A model generated the notes under the pieces. It was not told the DNA's origin, ran no database searches, and saw nothing but the letters and a program-made list of their open reading frames with translations. From an uncultured Solirubrobacteraceae bacterium (GTDB lineage: Bacteria > Actinomycetota > Thermoleophilia > Solirubrobacterales > Solirubrobacteraceae), in NCBI GenBank assembly GCA_902806215.1, contig CADCVT010000159.1:1-16045 (forward strand): DNA of 16,045 nt, in the 5' to 3' direction. Positions 1-7,300 of this stretch are shown here, piece by piece; the first letter of the stretch is position 1; every line of letters begins with the position of its first letter. Position numbers and translations under genes: made by a program.

Positions 1-471
1 AAAGCGGCGCTCGAGAGCGCCGGCGGCCCGCCCCCGGGCGGTGGCGGCGAGCAGACGCCCGGTGGCGGCAACCCGGCGCCTCCGAGCGGCGGCGGCACGC
101 CTCCGGCCGGCGGCGACCCGGCGCCCGCGTCCCCGCAGCCCGCTCCCACCCAGACGCAGGCCCCGTCCTCGGGCCCGCAGGGCTTCACGCTGACCGCGAA
201 GGCGCCGAAGCTCTCGTCGCGCAAGGTGCGCAAGAGCAAGGGCTTCTCGGTCCGCGTCGCCACGAGTCGGCCGATCCAGAAGCTCACGGCCACTTTCAGG
301 AAGGGCAAGAAGACGCTCGGCAAGGTCACCGTGGCCAACTTCAAGGGCTCCGGTGTCGTGAAGTTCAAGTACAACCGCAAGCTCAAGCCGGGCACCTACT
401 CGGTCACGCTCGTGGGCAACGACAGCGGCATCGCCGTCGCGCGCACGCTGAAGCTGAAGGTCCGGCGCTAG
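1..471 (+). CDS. C-terminal part of a secreted-type Gly/Pro-rich protein with an Ig-like end domain (5' truncated)
   Basis: The reading frame is open from base 1 to the TAG at 469-471, so the gene begins outside the window and at least 156 codons are visible. The first ~62 visible residues are a low-complexity Gly/Pro/Ala/Gln linker. The last ~95 residues are rich in Lys, Val and Thr with alternating hydrophobic positions, ending in a segment of the type GTYSVTLVGNDSG and then a basic tail. This pattern resembles small Ig-like or bacterial surface-protein beta domains common in secreted proteins of this lineage. The function is unknown. The GTG at 226 could be taken for a start, but the open frame and linker composition upstream argue that it is internal. 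The gene converges on the LysR gene. Confidence 0.75.
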   Translation, partial: KAALESAGGPPPGGGGEQTPGGGNPAPPSGGGTPPAGGDPAPASPQPAPTQTQAPSSGPQGFTLTAKAPKLSSRKVRKSKGFSVRVATSRPIQKLTATFRKGKKTLGKVTVANFKGSGVVKFKYNRKLKPGTYSVTLVGNDSGIAVARTLKLKVRR

Positions 472-521
472 CGTCCTGAGTCGGAAATTCGTGCCCGCGA
501 ATTTCTGAATCAGGCGCTAGC
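467..521. terminator. Bidirectional hairpin terminator containing both stop codons
   Basis: A long inverted repeat fills the convergent junction. Outer arms GCTAGCG (467-473) and CGCTAGC (515-521) are perfect complements, followed inward by CCTGA/TCAGG and by GGAAATTCG/CGAATTTC-type arms around a short loop, with one bulge and one mismatch. The TAG stop of the plus-strand gene (469-471) and the TAG of the LysR gene (517-519, minus strand) both lie in the outer stem. There is no clear T tract, so factor-independent termination is inferred from symmetry and location only. Confidence 0.75.
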
Positions 522-1452
522 TTGCCAGAGCGAGCGCCTGCCGCTCGCCGGCGAACTCGGCGCAGACGTCGCGGAGCACCGCGATCATCGCGTCGACCGC
601 CGGTGAGCGGTAACCGTCGCGCAGTGTGGCGACGTTGATCCGCCGGACCGGCGGTCGCGTCGTCACCGCGCGGATCGCGACGTCGTCGCGCACCGCCAGC
701 AGGGCGAGGTCGGGGATGAGCGAGACGCCGACGCCGGCGGCGACGAAGCCCTGGATCGCCAGGTAGTCGTCGGAGTGGAAGGCGATCTTCGGCTCGAAGC
801 CGGCGGTGTTGCACGCCCGCAGCAGGATCATCGTGTCGGGGCAGCCGGTGGACGAGCAGCCGATCCAGGCGTCGTCGCGCAGGTCGCCGAGGCGGATCCG
901 CGGCTTGCTCGCCAGCCGGTGCCCGGCAGGCATGGCGACGTACATCGGGTCGTCGAGGAGGTGCACCTGCTCGATCCCGTCGTCCTCGACGGTGCAGAAC
1001 GGCGCGTCGATCGTCAGCGCGATGTCGCACTCGCCGGCCTTGAGCTTCTGGAGCGCCTCGTCGGGGTCCGCGGGCTCCAGGGACAGGTCTATGGCGGGGT
1101 GTTGAGCCCGGAAGGCAGCGATCGCCCGCGGCATGACCGTGGCGCCCGCCGACGCGAACGACACGAGCCGCAGGCGGCCCTGGCGCAGCCCGGCGATGGC
1201 GGCGAGCTCGGCCTCGGCGTCGTCGAGGCGGGCGAGGATGACGTCGGCGTGACGGACCAGCGCGCGGCCGGCCTCGGTGAGCCTGACCCCGCGCGCGGAG
1301 CGGTCGACCAGCCGGGTCCCGGCCTCGCGCTCGAGCGCGGCGATCTGCTGGCTGATGGCGGACTGGGTGTACGCGAGCGACTCGGCGGCGGCAGAGAAGG
1401 ACCCCTTCGCCGCGACCTCTCTCAGCACGCGCAGGCGCTTGACGTCGAGCAT
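517..1452 (-). CDS. LysR-family transcriptional regulator
   Basis: This 311-residue protein has the usual LysR length. Residues ~1-60 form the winged helix-turn-helix, with the typical FSAAAESLAYTQSAISQQ recognition region and the family's wing pattern RLVDRSARGVRLTEAG. Residues ~90-300 form the periplasmic-binding-protein-like effector domain. The effector is unknown; in this family it is usually a small metabolite. The ATG at 1450-1452 starts the protein at MLDVKRLRVL, exactly where LysR proteins normally begin. A -10-like TAAGAT ends six bases before this ATG, so the transcript is probably leaderless. The gene is divergent from the small gene at 1558, which is the natural candidate target along with LysR itself. 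Confidence 0.95.
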   Translation of the reverse strand: MLDVKRLRVLREVAAKGSFSAAAESLAYTQSAISQQIAALEREAGTRLVDRSARGVRLTEAGRALVRHADVILARLDDAEAELAAIAGLRQGRLRLVSFASAGATVMPRAIAAFRAQHPAIDLSLEPADPDEALQKLKAGECDIALTIDAPFCTVEDDGIEQVHLLDDPMYVAMPAGHRLASKPRIRLGDLRDDAWIGCSSTGCPDTMILLRACNTAGFEPKIAFHSDDYLAIQGFVAAGVGVSLIPDLALLAVRDDVAIRAVTTRPPVRRINVATLRDGYRSPAVDAMIAVLRDVCAEFAGERQALALAS

Positions 1453-1458
1453 TAGGTC

Positions 1459-1487
1459 ATCTTATCGAGGTGATGGCGCTTCGTCAT
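1459..1487 (-). promoter_or_regulatory. Predicted promoter of the LysR gene (leaderless)
   Basis: On the minus strand ATGACG (1487-1482) is followed after 17 bases by TAAGAT (1464-1459). Each matches the sigma-70 consensus at 4 of 6 positions. Only six bases separate the -10 from the ATG, which places the start of transcription at or next to the start codon. No Shine-Dalgarno sequence is possible in that space. Confidence 0.5.
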
Positions 1488-1500
1488 TTGAACTGATGGC
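1471..1500. promoter_or_regulatory. Candidate LysR operator
   Basis: ATGGCGCTTCGTCAT (1473-1487) fits the T-N11-A pattern of LysR boxes with ATG/CAT ends. The heptamer TGATGGC occurs at 1471-1477 and again at 1494-1500, 23 bp apart, on the same face of the helix. The elements overlap both predicted -35 regions, as expected for an autoregulated divergent LysR pair. This is a pattern reading only. Confidence 0.35.
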
Positions 1501-1515
1501 AAATCGACCGATACT
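1488..1515 (+). promoter_or_regulatory. Predicted promoter of the small gene at 1558
   Basis: TTGAAC (1488-1493) and GATACT (1510-1515) are separated by 16 bases; each matches the sigma-70 consensus at 4 of 6 positions. Its -35 directly abuts the -35 of the LysR promoter on the other strand. The predicted leader is about 35 bases with only a weak purine stretch (GAGAG) before the ATG. Confidence 0.45.
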
Positions 1516-1557
1516 GGGAGTACGAGGAACCACCAAGACGAACCGAGAGCCCCCCGC

Positions 1558-1860
1558 ATGTCCCACACCCCCACCCCCACCATCTCCATCCGCGCAGCGA
1601 CCTCGAACGACGGCCGCGCCCTGATGCGCCTCGCCGCGCTCGACAGCGCTCCGGTGCCGTTCGGCCCGACGCTCGTGGCCGAGATCGACGGCGAGCCGAA
1701 GGCCGCGCTCGCCCTGCGCGACGAGCGCGTCGTCGCCGACCCGTTCAGCCGCACCGAGGACCTCGTCGCGCTCCTGCGCATGCACGCCGCGACGCTGGCC
1801 GAGACGCAGGAGCAGCGCGTCGAGCGCCCCGCGTTCGGCCGTCTGCGCCTCGCTGCGTAA
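1558..1860 (+). CDS. Small hypothetical protein resembling the N-terminal half of a GNAT fold
   Basis: The gene encodes 100 residues. Residues ~8-75 read like the first part of a GNAT acetyltransferase (ISIRAATSNDGRALMRLAALDS, with a later strand LVAEIDGEPKAALALRD and a following strand VVADPF). It stops before the region that would carry the acetyl-CoA-binding R/Q-x-x-G-x-G/A loop, which I cannot find. Catalytic activity is therefore not expected. Codon use matches the neighbours, so it looks like a real gene and not debris. It is divergent from LysR and converges on the large secreted-protein gene, ending before a strong hairpin. The role is unknown. Confidence 0.75.
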   Translation: MSHTPTPTISIRAATSNDGRALMRLAALDSAPVPFGPTLVAEIDGEPKAALALRDERVVADPFSRTEDLVALLRMHAATLAETQEQRVERPAFGRLRLAA

Positions 1861-1885
1861 CGCCTTCCTCCTCCCCCAGAAGCCA

Positions 1886-1916
1886 CGTCGCGCCGGCCCA
1901 TATGGCCGGCGCGACG
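1886..1916. terminator. Hairpin between convergent genes
   Basis: CGTCGCGCCGGCC (1886-1898) and GGCCGGCGCGACG (1904-1916) are perfect 13-bp complements around a five-base CATAT loop. The hairpin lies between the stop of the small gene (1860) and the stop of the minus-strand secreted-protein gene (1937). Neither strand has a real T tract after it; the short TTT on the plus strand is the only hint. Confidence 0.8.
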
Positions 1917-1936
1917 CGTTTCGGGGTCTCTCCGTG

Positions 1937-4138
1937 CTACCGCGACGCCAGGGCGTCCGAGTGCCCGTGGGCGCTCGGCGCGACGACGCGGATGTTGCGC
2001 CAGACGCTCTGGCCCGTCCCGTCCTTGAGCGCGGTGAAGCGCAGGTACGGGCTGGTGCCGAAGGAACCGGACTGCGTCGGGATGGTCTGCTCCCGGGCGA
2101 ACTTCTTCCACGGGTTCTCCTGGCCCATCGCCTCGAAGGGCAGGCCCGACTCGGTGCGGAGGCCGCCCCAGGGCGAATCCCCCTCGTCGGCAACCATCAT
2201 CCCGTAGCGCTTGGCGGCGCGCAGGATGACCTTGTAGTACCAGGGCGCGGGCTTGCCGTCGAGCGTGACAGCCTCGATCTCGGCATCGCTCAGCGTCACC
2301 TGGATTCGAGCGCCCATCGGCGGCATCCCGCTGCTGTTCGCGAAGTTGCCGCCGGTGTTGATGGCGGGAGCGACGCGCCCCTTGACGCCCGGCACGCACA
2401 GGTACAGCGCGTGGTTGATCTCGCCCGCCATCAGCTCGGCGTAGCGGATCGCGCCGAATGACATTCCGAAGCCCGACTCGAACGAGTATCCGTCGGGCCC
2501 GTGGATCCCGTCGCCGCCCACCGCCGTCTTCCCGCCCCACTTGACCGTGATCTTGCGGTTGGCGTCGTCGATCGACGAGACGTACCAGAAGTCGTACTCG
2601 GTGCCGGTGGTCTGGTCGATGATGCTCATGAGCGAGTCGTAGTCGCGGTTGAACTTCATGCCGACCGGCGCGTGGAGCTGCGCTCCGTCGATGTTGCTGG
2701 GGCCGTAGCTGAGCGTGCTCGGGTCGCGAACGATCGTGTAGATCGGGTCGGTGGCCGAGCCGTAGTACGTCGTTGCCTGGTAGCCGTTGTAGCCGGTGAG
2801 GGGCCAGTCGAGCGGACCCGGGCCCTGGGCGCGGAACCAGTCGACGACGGGCGCGGAGCCGCTCCAGGACGGAGCACCCGCGGGAATCGGCATGTTGAAC
2901 GGCGAGGTCGAGGCGTAGGGGCGCCAGCAGCCGCCGGGCCAGATCGACCGGCCGAAGCCGTTGAAGCCGTTCGTCCACGACGTCCCTTCGGTGCACGCCG
3001 CCGTCGGGGCCGGGGCCGGCTCGCTCGGCGCCGGCTCGATCGGAGCCGGGGCCGGGTCGGTCGGAGCCGGAGCCGTCGGCTCGGGGGCCGACGGCGCAGG
3101 GGCGGTCGGAGTGGGATCGGTCGGGCTCGTCGCCGTCGCGTCGCCGTCGTCCGCCGGGAGCGGAGTGCTCTGGCCCCCGGAGCGCTCCAGGATCTCGAGC
3201 GGGCTCAGGACCGACGCGTAGAGCGCGACCTCATCCACCCTGCCGGCGAAGAAGTCGTACGTGCCGCTCGACCCGATGGCGAGCGCGGCACCGCTCGTAG
3301 CGATGGTCCCCGCGGCCGCAAGTCGTGCGACGCGCACTCCGCGGTGGAAGACCCTCAGCATCTGTCCATCGTAGGTGGCGGCGACATGCTGCCATGCTTC
3401 ACCGACGAGAACGGCCGGCGTCTCGACCTCCGTGGCGCGCCGGTTCGTCCAGACGCGGAAGACGAGCTTGCGGCCCACCGCGCGCAGCAGATACTGGCCC
3501 TCCTTGCGCAGGATGGTCTGGCTGGAAGTCGTGGCGTTCGGGCGGACCCAGGCCTCGGCGCTGACCACGCGAGTCGGGTTGAGGCTCGTACTCGACGCGG
3601 CGCGGACGGTGGCGTTGCTCAGCGACACCGAGGTGTCGCCGTCCGGCACGGCGCCCTGCTCGCCGAGGCGGACGCCGGAGGAGTAGGTGGCGCTGTTGCG
3701 TCCGGCCGCATCGCAGGCGGCGGTGCCGGAGCGCTCGCCGAGGCGCCAGTAGCTGATGAGCCCGGTGGTCTCGCGGATGCGCTTCGCGTAGGTCGAGTTG
3801 GCCGAGCTGCAGGTCGTCGTGACGACGAGCGTGGTGGTGGCGGTGGAGGCGACACGTGCGGTCACGGGACCCCTCCGGCGCGCGACCTTGACCTCGAGGC
3901 GTCCGCGGCGGACGCCTTCACGGACACGGGCGGCGCCGACCGGCCGGGTCTGGCGGCCGATGCTCAGGCGCGCCTTCCGCACGGAGGCGGCGTCGAGGCC
4001 GTCGACCTTGAAGACGAGGACGTCGGCGCGCTGCGACACCGGCTTGAAGCGGTGGACGGCGGCGCTCGCGTCAGTGCAGATCAGGCATGCGAGCAGGGAC
4101 ACGACAAGCGTGCTCCTGCCGCTGAACAGGCGGGACAA
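1937..4138 (-). CDS. Secreted LamG-domain protein with a C-terminal domain of unknown function
   Basis: The protein has 733 residues. Residues 1-26 are a signal peptide (basic start, hydrophobic core, DASA cleavage-type end). Residues ~27-108 form a small N-terminal domain also present in the protein at 12479. Residues ~126-316 look like a concanavalin/LamG domain (LISYWRLGE, AEAWVRP, WQHVAATYDG, GRVDEVALY). Residues ~324-380 are a Pro/Ala/Thr linker. Residues ~384-722 are a C-terminal domain shared with the same paralogue (WPGGCWRPY, SPFNMPIP, GTEYDFW, INHALYLCVPG, RYGMMVADEGDSPWGGL). I do not recognise its function; carbohydrate binding or processing is inferred from LamG and the glycan genes nearby. 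The start is a TTG with GGAG six bases upstream. A riboswitch-like leader precedes it. Confidence 0.85.
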   Translation of the reverse strand: MSRLFSGRSTLVVSLLACLICTDASAAVHRFKPVSQRADVLVFKVDGLDAASVRKARLSIGRQTRPVGAARVREGVRRGRLEVKVARRRGPVTARVASTATTTLVVTTTCSSANSTYAKRIRETTGLISYWRLGERSGTAACDAAGRNSATYSSGVRLGEQGAVPDGDTSVSLSNATVRAASSTSLNPTRVVSAEAWVRPNATTSSQTILRKEGQYLLRAVGRKLVFRVWTNRRATEVETPAVLVGEAWQHVAATYDGQMLRVFHRGVRVARLAAAGTIATSGAALAIGSSGTYDFFAGRVDEVALYASVLSPLEILERSGGQSTPLPADDGDATATSPTDPTPTAPAPSAPEPTAPAPTDPAPAPIEPAPSEPAPAPTAACTEGTSWTNGFNGFGRSIWPGGCWRPYASTSPFNMPIPAGAPSWSGSAPVVDWFRAQGPGPLDWPLTGYNGYQATTYYGSATDPIYTIVRDPSTLSYGPSNIDGAQLHAPVGMKFNRDYDSLMSIIDQTTGTEYDFWYVSSIDDANRKITVKWGGKTAVGGDGIHGPDGYSFESGFGMSFGAIRYAELMAGEINHALYLCVPGVKGRVAPAINTGGNFANSSGMPPMGARIQVTLSDAEIEAVTLDGKPAPWYYKVILRAAKRYGMMVADEGDSPWGGLRTESGLPFEAMGQENPWKKFAREQTIPTQSGSFGTSPYLRFTALKDGTGQSVWRNIRVVAPSAHGHSDALASR
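2999..3163 (-). repeat. Pro/Ala/Thr/Glu-rich low-complexity linker
   Basis: This stretch encodes a degenerate PAPT/PAPS/PEPT-type repeat between the LamG-like and C-terminal domains of the 733-residue protein. At DNA level it is an imperfect GGAGCCG/GTCGG-type repeat, which could slip during replication. It is a flexible extracellular spacer by composition. Confidence 0.7.
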
Positions 4139-4140
4139 AT

Positions 4141-4172
4141 GGGACTCCGGGCGTTGGCGAACAGGAGTGCCC
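4141..4172 (-). promoter_or_regulatory. Possible riboswitch expression platform: hairpin hiding the ribosome binding site
   Basis: In the minus-strand transcript GGGCACTCC (4172-4164) can pair with GGAGTCCC (4148-4141), giving 8 bp with one bulged C. This covers the GGAG ribosome binding site of the TTG start at 4138. A competing stem CCGGGC (4174-4169)/GCCCGG (4152-4147) uses part of the same sequence. In addition, GAGTCCC next to the start can pair with GGGACTC in the aptamer's P3 arm. Mutually exclusive pairings of this kind are typical of translational control. Confidence 0.5.
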
Positions 4173-4175
4173 GGT

Positions 4176-4262
4176 GGTCCTTCGGTAGCCCGGCTGACTC
4201 ATGATGAGTCCCGCGGCTTTGCGGGCCCGCCTCGCGACGGGGGTGCCTTTGTCGGGATCCCT
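4176..4262 (-). promoter_or_regulatory. Probable cyclic-di-GMP-I (GEMM-I) riboswitch aptamer
   Basis: Read on the minus strand, the leader holds the GEMM-I arrangement in order. An ACAAAGG segment comes first, then a stem CCCGTC/GGCGGG closed by a GCGA (GNRA) tetraloop, then the conserved GCAAAGCC. A P3 arm with ACTC/GAGT closing ATCAT follows, and then the receptor-side strand AGCCGGGCTACCG ending at 4183. The order, the GNRA loop and the GCAAAGCC and GGxTACCG blocks match the family; the base before GCAAAGCC differs from the common GAC. The outer P1 helix is weak by eye. It lies 38 bases upstream of the 733-residue secreted-protein gene, which it would control. The aptamer subclass is not determined. 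Confidence 0.78.
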
Positions 4263-4278
4263 GCTCTGTGCTTTGCGT

Positions 4279-4299
4279 TGTGCCTATGTCATCGGCACA
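4279..4299. promoter_or_regulatory. Inverted repeat upstream of the riboswitch, possible operator
   Basis: TGTGCC (4279-4284) and GGCACA (4294-4299) are perfect complements separated by nine bases. The dyad sits where the promoter of the riboswitch transcript should be. I could not identify convincing -35 and -10 boxes, so this may be an operator or merely a leader hairpin. Confidence 0.3.
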
Positions 4300-4317
4300 G
4301 CTTCCGTGCGTTCGCGT

Positions 4318-4360
4318 CGTCCGGCCAGCAGTGGACGGACGTCTGACGCGGAGCCGTCAG
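4318..4360 (-). terminator. Tandem hairpins after the coiled-coil gene
   Basis: The first hairpin, CTGACG/CGTCAG (4343-4348 with 4355-4360), includes the TGA stop at 4357-4359. The second, CGTCCG/CGGACG (4318-4323 with 4336-4341), follows immediately on the minus strand. Together they could separate the coiled-coil transcript from the riboswitch-controlled gene. No T tract is present. Confidence 0.5.
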
Positions 4361-7300
4361 CGCTCGCGCGAGATGCCCGCGTCCCGGCGCCCGAGGCGCG
4401 CGGCGAGCATGTCGCGGGCGTTCTCAGCGGCGCGGCGCGCGTCGATGAGCTCGTTGACGCGTAGGTCCAGGGCCACGGTCCGGAGCACGAGCTCCTCGAC
4501 GCGGGTCTCGAGGCTCTTGCGCGCAGCCGACTCGTGACTGAGCATCGCCTCGGTGGTCACGGCGTACTCCCACGCCGCAGCAAGCTCTCGCTCAAGGCGG
4601 CGACGTTCCGTGGCTGCGGCGGCGGTGCCGGCCACCGGTGCGGCGGCCGGAGTCGACCCGTGCGCAGCGGCTTCGCCAGCGCGCGCGGCCCCGGTGGAGC
4701 GCTCGGTCTCGAGGTCGCCCTCGGCCGCGGCGAGGCGGGTGCGCATGAGCTCGAGCTCCTGCTCGAGCCCCTCGATCCGCTGGTTGGCGCCGGAGGCCGC
4801 GAACTCGGCCTCGTCCAGTACGCCCGCCAACGTGGCGAGTGTGCGCGTGGCCTCCTCCTCGGCGGTCGTGGCGCGCTCCTCGAGCGCGGCGGAGCGGCTC
4901 TGCTCGGTCGCGATCCGCTCAAGCGCGCTTTCGCGATCCGCGACGTGCTTCTCGACCTGCGCTTGCGCCCCTTCGGCGCGCGCGGTCGCCTCTGCTGTCT
5001 CGGCCTCCGCTGCCTCGAGCCGCGCGCGCAGCGTCAGCAGCTCGGCAGCCGCGCCCTCGAGGTTCGAGTCGGACGCGCGCAGAGCCTCGAGCTCGGTGCG
5101 CAGCGCGCGCTCGGTCTCCTCGTGCTGGGCGACGGCGCCGGAGAGCTGCTGGGCGCGGGTGGCGCTTGCCGCGAGCTCGCGGGCGCGCTCCTCGAGCTCG
5201 GCGCGCAGCGCCTCGACCTCCTCCACGCGCTCGGCGCGGGCCGCGCCGAGCTGCACGCGAAGCGCATCGAGCTCGGCGTGCAGGGCGTCGCGCTCAGTAC
5301 GAAGAGCGATGAGCTCCAAGTCGCGCTCGCCGAGGACCGTCTCGATCTCGGTGACCCGCTCTTGCGCCGCGTTGAGCTCATGCTCTACGGCGCGCAGGGC
5401 AGCCTCGGTCTGATCGCGGTCGGCGATGACCGCAGCAGAGGCTTCCTCGGCGGCGGTGCGGGCGGCGTCGGCGACCATCGCGTCGTTCTGAGCCTCGACG
5501 AAACGGCGTTCGAGCTCGCCCAGCTCTTCGGTCAGGCGGCCGTTGGCCTCCTGCGCGGTGTCCGCGCGCTCCTCGGCAGCGACCAGCGCGACGCGCAGCT
5601 CGTCGGCGCGTAGCTCGGCATCGACGCGAGTGGCCTCAAGCGCGTCGGCGCGGCGGCCAGCGTCGGCCCGCTCCGCCTCGAGTGCGTCGGCGCGGCGCTC
5701 GAGCTCCGAGCGCCCCTCAGCCGCGACCGCGATGCGCTGCTCAAGAGCCGCGACTGCCGCCTCGAGCTCGGCGATCCGTTCGGTCGTCTCCTCGCGGTCG
5801 CGCTCGTGCCGCGCGACCTGTGCGGCCAGCTCGGTGCGCTCGGCGTCGAGCGCTTCGGCGCGGGCGACGGCACCGTCGAGCTCGGTCTCGAGCGCGACGA
5901 TGCGCTGCCGCGCGTCAGCCAGCTCGAGGTCGAGCCTCCCGATCTGATCGTCGGCGGCCGCGAGCGCGGCATCACGCTCGGCGAGCACGGCAACGGCGTT
6001 GGCCCCAGCCTCGCGAAGGCTCTCGAGCTCGGCGCGAAGCAACTCGACCGTCGGCTCGAGCTCCGCACGAAGCTCGTCGAGAGCGGCTTCACGTTCGGAC
6101 TGGAGCGTCAGGACGCGGGCCGCGTGCTCGGTCTCGAGCGCTTCGAGGCGCTGCTCGGCGTCGACGCGACCGGCAGCGTCGCTCCGCGCACGCTCGATGG
6201 CGTCCGCGAGTTCCTTCTCGAGCTGTGCGACACGACGGTCCGCCTTGATCCGGGCGCGCGCGACGGTGTCCAGTCGCGTCTCTGCGGCTGACACCGCGGC
6301 GGTGAGCTCGGAGACGCGACCGACCGCGTCGGCAGCCTCGCGCTCGAGGTTCGCCGCTCGTTCCGCGAGCTGAGTCCGGGCGGACTCCATCTCGTTCGCA
6401 CGCTTCTCGACCGCCTCGCGCTCGGCCTTCAGCTGGGCAACGAGGCGGTCGGCGTCCTCGCGACCCGCGTGCAGCGACGAGAGGCGGACGGCCGCTCGGC
6501 CGCGTTCGGCCTCCAGCTCGCCGACCCGGCGCTCGGCATCGGCCCGAGCCTCCGCGAGCTCACGCACGAGCTCGTCGGCCGCGCGCTGAGCGCGCTCGAG
6601 CTCCTCGCCGCGACGGCCGTGATCGTCGCGCGTCGCTGCGAGCTGCTCGGCGCGGCGGGCCGCCTCGGCCGCAGCTTTCGCGTGCGCGGCGGCGAACCTG
6701 TCGGCCTCGGTCTGCGCCTCTTCCACGGAAGCGACGAGGGCGACTGCGCGCTGCTCGGCCTCCGTGAGACGTTCCTCGGCGTCGCGTGCGGCGGACTCGG
6801 CCTGGCCGAGGTCACTGCGCAGGTTCTCGACCTGCCGCCACGCGTCGCCGGCGCGTTCGGCCGCCTCGGACACAGCGTTCTCGAGCGAGGTCGCGCGATC
6901 GCGGAGCTGCGCGACAAGCGCCTCACGCTCTTCGGCCTCGCGCTCGAGCTCGTTGCTCCGCCGGGTGAGGAGGTCGCGCTCGGCAGTGAGCTCCCGTACG
7001 TGCTCGCGCAGGTCCGACGCGTCGGTCTCCGCCCTGACGAGCCGATGCTCGAGCGCCTCACGCTGGCTCTCGAGCGCGTCGCGCTCCCCTTCGGCCTCGA
7101 TCGCGCGGCGCTCATTCGAAGAGGCGCTCTCGTCGAGGCCGGTGATCCGCGCGGCGGCGTCCTTGAGCTCCGTGTCGAGCTCCTCCAGCCGCAGCGCAAG
7201 GGCCTGGCGCTCGGCGTCGAGTGCCTTCCCGCGGGTGCGTTCGGCCTCAAGCTCGTCCGAGAGCGCGGACGCGCGGCGTTCGACGTCGGCGGACTCGCGC

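Noticed and set aside
1452..2996. 514-codon minus-strand frame overlapping the small GNAT-like gene and the secreted-protein gene
   Set aside because: It is a different frame of the same strand as the LamG gene and antisense to the small gene, with Arg-rich sequence and no domain.
2999..3163. Repetitive DNA considered as a possible CRISPR or other non-coding repeat array
   Set aside because: Units are irregular, lack spacers and encode an in-frame Pro/Ala-rich linker.
2501..4204. 567-codon plus-strand frame opposite the LamG-domain gene
   Set aside because: The minus frame has a signal peptide, LamG motifs and a paralogue in the window; the plus frame shows only shadow composition.
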